The notes beneath the pieces are model-generated. The model saw only the letters and a program-made list of their open reading frames with translations. It did no database searches and was not told where the DNA came from. A program made the translations under genes and the position numbers. This document shows positions 19,537-23,559 of a DNA stretch of 23,559 nt, in pieces. Position 1 is the first letter of the stretch. Each line of letters starts with the position of its first letter. Origin of the DNA: Oppiella nova (lineage: Eukaryota > Arthropoda > Arachnida > Sarcoptiformes > Oppiidae); contig CAJPVJ010000532.1 of assembly GCA_905397405.1 (NCBI GenBank), positions 1 to 23,559 of the forward strand, given 5' to 3'.

Positions 19537-22500
19537 ATGGAGGCAATCAAGAAGAAGATGCAGGCAATGAAACTGGAAAAGGATAACGCGGTCGATAGGG
19601 CTGAGACCGCAGAACAGGGCGCACGAGACGCCAATCTGAGGGCCGAGAAGGTGACGATTGGCTTATTTGTTGTCTAACATGTCTTTTCATAACGGATTCC
19701 TGTATTCAGTCCGAGGAGGAAGTGCGAGCCCTCCAGATCTTCTAGGTCGTCTAGCTCTTACTCAACCTAGTCCAGGTCCTTAGTGACCGAGTCCGGTTGT
19801 TGTTCGAGCTCCTCTTCCTCTTCAATGAGGTTTGGCATTCAGTGTGGTTGAATAAGAATAAGGGGTCTATTCTCTTGTATTCCTATGTATTCAACACTAC
19901 ATCCGAGTCTATCTCTAAAACCATTACCAGAATCGTATTGCATTGCAAACTAGTTTTTAGATATCATGTTATTTCTGTAAACCTGAAAAGCTCACTCCGA
20001 GTTTCAAAAACTTATCAAAACTTGAAAAACATTAAATGTGTGTATCATATGAATAATTAATTGAAACTACAATTGCTATATAAATGATTAATTGGCGAGA
20101 ATTGATTGATTTAATGAAAACTAAAAGAAACATAAAATATAAGCATCTTTGCTAAATTACCACTTTGATCACTAATCGAGAATTATACAGAAGCGCTCTA
20201 GATTACTCGTGATTTATTCAAGAACACTACTGCACTCACTAGGATTAAACCACGCTAACCTTCGTTGATCAGTGCTAACAGAGCTAACTGTGCTCTCTCT
20301 CAGGGCTACCATACCTATCATTCGATATGACATCACGACAAATAAAACCAACACATTGCGGAAAGTGTCGTTATGGGCTTTGGTTCAGAGCTCAAAACGG
20401 TTTTGTGTAGTTTTTGATCAATATTCAAATTCTGAATTAGTGTTTAAACTTTCCATTCAGACATACTTTAAACATATTTTATTTCAATATTTCATAACTT
20501 TGTTTACTCATATCCGACACTTACAATTCAAACACTTTAACTTACCATAAGTTATAACTTTTAAACAGTACATTTCTATATACAGTATTAATACAAAATA
20601 CAATATATTTTGCATCTAATTTTAGTCTCTTTACTAATTACTACACAAAACATGTTATAATAAGTAAATGATATCAAAACAAATGCATTGAATGTTTGAA
20701 TGATAACAATATTTGTTAAGTTCTAATGCAATAGTCATTGAAATGAATTGAAATGAATTGATAAGTCATTGAGAAGTCATATCTGATATACTGGTTGTGA
20801 TAACACTGAAGATTATTGAGAGTCAAAACATAGCAATCATTTGGACATTAAATGCTCGACAAAGACATACATTTGCATCCATTATAACATACGATCGCTT
20901 GGGATACCAATGAAAGGCCGATTAGAAGAGCCACTCGTCCAGAGAACAGCTGCTGATGGGAGCGATGGTGGTGGGGATGGTAGTGGTGATGGCGATGGTC
21001 CACAACCCGATGGAACCGATTATCCCTCGCTTCTCAAACGCTCAGAAGCGACAAGATCACAAGTCTGCCTTGACTAAGTCTCTGCCTTGGCTGCCTTGGC
21101 TGTCGGCTCACGGCCTATAGGCCCAGACCGGAAACTAAGCGGCTACAAAACGGGAACTCTCATGAAATTGAATCTAATTTCTAATGAATTAAAAAACATT
21201 CAAAACGTTATCATCAAAAGGGTATGCAATCTATGCTTAGATCCAAACAAATGATTCATTAATTAAGTGTTCAGTTGTCCTAAGAATGATTGCATCTAAA
21301 AGTGTGTCCACTATTTCAAGACATATCACCTATACTTGAGAGTGTTTAACCATTTCTATTCAATTGGTAATTGTTTTTAAGCTATTCTTGGCTTAAAATA
21401 TGTTTCAAATGAATGGTTAAAAGTAAAGTCAAACTAATTTAAAACTAATTTAAAACTAATTTTCAAGTAATTAAAGTGAGGAACGGGTGGAAAGACATTG
21501 TTTAGCAAAGCAATGGTTAAGTGTATTGATAAGTAAATCTGGTTTTTGTCATATAATATATAATTACAATGACCTCAACGACAAAACTTCTCAATTAAGC
21601 CGTTTTGCAGGTTCTCCACAACTTTCCAATAGTTTACAACTCAATGTTCAGACTTAAACAGTTATGCTATGCAATCATCACTCCCTTCCCACTGACATCC
21701 CCCACACCCCTCACTGCCCTTCGATCACCTCTTAAGCCATAGACCAATATAATGGTGACTCCTTGTAAGAGATTGCTTTGTTCGTGAATTAATTGTAGGC
21801 AACAATGAGCTAAATTAATATTAACTAATTATTAAGCATATCATTGATAGTCTATGAAAGTTAAAGATTGAGAAAGTGTTGTTCAATCATATGATATAAG
21901 TTAGCGTTAGTGTTGATGAATCGGTCCCCCAATGCATACAATTTAAAGCTGTAATGAAACTTCAGTTTCATTCAGTGAATGTGATTTGATTAGAGAGTCA
22001 GACATTTACAGCATTACTGCATGAACTGTAGTGTTCACTGTATGACTGTATCTGACCAAAACACAAGTAATATAACGGATGGTAACTCACTTGGTAAGTA
22101 AACACCGCTAACATTAGTTCACAACTCAGTTTGGAATTTGGTAAACGACACTTTATGTAACTCAAAACTAACTCACGACAGTTTGTGTCCCGTGTTGTGT
22201 CTCCAGTGAGTCCATAGCCAAACCATGGCTCAGACTCAGGGAACTCTTCTCGAGGTCCTCAAGAAGAAGATGAGGGCAATGAAGGATGAGTTGGAAGCGG
22301 CTAAAGAGACCACAGATGACACTCATCTCAAACTTCAGGAGGAGTTGAGACGTCGCGAAGAAGTGAGTTATCATTACAGCTATGACTGTGACTGTGGGCC
22401 ACACCATCAGCCCATCCCTCACAGTCCACCCATTCATATATGAATGCATTTCTTGGACTATCACTCACTTGTTCCCAAACTATACAAGTCTTAAGCAAAC

Positions 22501-23559
22501 AATCATTTGATTGTTTAGAGCTTTCTTTCATTCATTGAGTTTTTGACCACTTTTTAGTCGTATTTATCAATCAATTGACACAAAAGTTAATCATTTGATC
22601 ATAACTTGGGTTTTGTTGAAATCTTTGATTAATGATTGATTTCAATGAATATAACATTTAAGAAAAATATTTTTATGGTTTTTATGAAATGAAAGATAAT
22701 TTAAGAAGAAATAAGTGAATGGTTTAGAGATAAGAGCCATAAATATGAGTCAAACCAAACAAATGTTGCATTAAACCAATCGATTGAATACTTGTATATT
22801 TGGCATAATATTTGTTTTATTTATGAAAAAAATGAATATTATTTTGAGTTAATAAATGGGGAATAAATACATTAATTAATAGACAATAAAACGCTTATCA
22901 AATGAAATACGAGTAGCGTTTGACAGGAATTTTCGTGAATTATGTGTAACATTGAGTTTGGTTTGGATTCTGCACTCAATTCTCGCAAACTTATGTCAAA
23001 TGTAATTATGTATTGATTAGAGAATATGGTTTAGAATTAATGTAACACTCAATACAATGCAATGCAATGCAATTCGGGTCAACATTTGTGTTGAATTCAT
23101 GTGCGAAACAATTTGCGTGAAACTCTGTCTCATTGAATATGTGGTGCATTAGGCTGAAGGAGATGTGGCGGCACTTAACCGACGCATACAACTCATCGAA
23201 GAGGACTTAGAGCGGTCGGAGGAGAGACTCAAAGTGGCGACGAGTAAGTTGGAGGAGGCCTCACAGGCTGCCGATGAGAGCGAACGGTACGTATAGTCAC
23301 CACCACCTACTCTGTCACTTCACATACAAACTTTTGTGTCGTCCACTTCTTAATCATAACTCAAACATATTGAGGATATGTGTAAAACACATTTAAAACT
23401 TATAGATATTAGTGACTAGCGATGAATGTTTCAAATGATAAACCAATTGATACATAGAATTAGAAAAACTTTGGAAAACCGGACAAATATGGAAGACGAT
23501 AGGATATCAGTGCTCGAGACACAGTTATCTCAGGCGAGACTCATTGCTGAAGAGTCTGA
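19537..23559 (+). CDS. Tm1: Tropomyosin, long isoform, 5' part (cut by window edge); exon 2 mostly legible only by in-place complement
   Basis: A coiled-coil dimer that lies along actin and, in muscle, regulates myosin access; arthropod tropomyosins are the group-10 allergens. Exon 1a (19537-19650, 114 nt) encodes [20 protein letters not shown]. Exon 2 starts at 19710 with SEEEVRALQ. From 19738 the printed sequence fails (a stop follows at once), but its in-place complement gives KIQQIENELDQVQESL and then ANNKLEEKEKLLQT, ending at 19835 before a complement-side GTAAGT. The exon is then 126 nt, the canonical length. Exon 3 (23153-23286, 134 nt, also canonical) encodes [20 protein letters not shown]. 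Exon 4 starts at 23458 and encodes [25 protein letters not shown], then leaves the window. Phases 0, 0 and 2 agree throughout. The heptad pattern continues through the complemented part. The symbol follows the fly muscle gene; orthology to a given paralogue is not proved. Confidence 0.92.
19738..19841. other. Block C: complement-without-reversal segment in tropomyosin exon 2 and start of intron 2
   Basis: The switch point is fixed to one base. Printed sequence codes for tropomyosin up to A19737, and from T19738 only the in-place complement does, for 33 consecutive codons. The complement then shows a consensus donor (GTAAGT at 19836-19841), so the block extends into the intron. The right end is not visible; sequence from about 20060 looks ordinary. 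The junction itself reads AGATCT because the original would read AGAAGA. Confidence 0.97.
20910..21077 (+). CDS. Orphan ORF in a GC-rich island inside the tropomyosin intron
   Basis: An ATG-started frame of 55 codons ([17 protein letters not shown], then a Gly/Asp/Ser run, then [15 protein letters not shown]). The island at about 20900-21150 is much richer in G and C than the surrounding intron, and the Gly/Asp run comes from a GGTGAT-like simple repeat. I do not recognise the protein. It could be an exon of a nested gene, a leader exon of a tropomyosin isoform or chance sequence around the repeat. Confidence 0.2.
   Translation: MKGRLEEPLVQRTAADGSDGGGDGSGDGDGPQPDGTDYPSLLKRSEATRSQVCLD
21431..21463. 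repeat. 11-bp unit repeated three times
   Basis: Three head-to-tail copies of AAACTAATTTA, the last with one mismatch. It is a simple local repeat in the tropomyosin intron. Confidence 0.85.
22225..22362 (+). CDS. Tm1: Alternative first exon (1b-type) of tropomyosin, short isoform
   Basis: An ATG in good context (AAACCATGG) opens 46 codons: [20 protein letters not shown] followed by [20 protein letters not shown] and LRRREE. The charged, heptad-like pattern is that of a tropomyosin N-terminal exon. It ends in phase 0 at a good donor (GTGAGT), so it joins exon 3 at 23153 in frame (REE then AEGDVAAL), skipping exons 1a and 2. This is the arrangement of low-molecular-weight, non-muscle tropomyosins made from an internal promoter. 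It implies a separate promoter between about 21700 and 22224. The isoform does not use the damaged exon 2. Confidence 0.85.
22363..23152 (+). other. Tropomyosin intron between exon 1b and exon 3
   Basis: A 790-nt AT-rich intron, donor GTGAGT and acceptor GCATTAG. It contains a short pentamer run (AATGC repeated) near 23054-23073. Nothing else is supported. Confidence 0.6.

Larger units (their letters stand above)
19846..22224 (+). other. Tropomyosin intron 2 and promoter region of the alternative first exon
   Basis: About 2.4 kb. Block C ends somewhere in its first 200 nt. It contains a GC-rich island at about 20900-21150 with an orphan ORF, three 11-bp tandem units at 21431-21463, and the upstream region of alternative exon 1b. 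I see no transposon or RNA gene. Other complemented patches could hide here because non-coding sequence gives no frame to test. Confidence 0.5.

Noticed and set aside
19738-19841. Ordinary local inversion in tropomyosin
   Set aside because: An inversion would read on the minus strand as the reverse complement. The minus strand does not encode the missing segment; only the unreversed complement does.

Overview
The window is nuclear DNA of an arthropod, most likely an acariform mite. It is strongly AT-rich. Most introns are 60-90 nt with GT..AG ends, genes are tightly packed, and the tropomyosin at the right end carries the [14 protein letters not shown] segment typical of mite group-10 allergens. 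'Arthropod' is secure; 'mite' is inferred from remembered sequences.

Layout, left to right: 3' end of SNU13 (+); RPL31/eL31 (+) with a TOP-like start; HAGH glyoxalase II (+), meeting tail to tail with a minus-strand gene that joins a TFPT/INO80F-like coiled coil to an HMG box; a doubtful small ORF (-); REEP5/6-type ER-shaping protein (+); ELL transcription elongation factor (+) with two large introns; about 3.3 kb of AT-rich spacer holding a perfect 128-bp tandem duplication; MRG15/MORF4L1 (+); and the 5' part of tropomyosin (+) with two alternative first exons, running off the right edge. These are mostly housekeeping and chromatin/transcription genes. I see no operon logic and no mobile element that I can support.

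The outstanding observation is in MRG15 and tropomyosin. Parts of the expected coding sequence are absent from all six frames, yet appear base for base when the printed sequence is complemented in place without being reversed. Three such blocks are visible: within 17015-17129, within about 17530-17752, and from exactly 19738 to somewhere past 19841. Complementing them restores the missing half of the MRG15 chromodomain with its full aromatic cage, and the canonical 126-nt exon 2 of tropomyosin. Splice sites and reading phases then agree at every junction. Inversion gives the reverse complement, so no known DNA rearrangement makes this pattern. It most likely marks a strand-handling error or deliberate alteration in the data; if real in the genome it would be without precedent.

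Other points worth a look: the coiled-coil plus HMG-box protein, whose layout recalls yeast Nhp10; opposing stop codons 8 bp apart; a 21-bp palindrome upstream of RPL31; and a GC-rich orphan ORF inside a tropomyosin intron. All homology calls come from memory of the families; no search was run.
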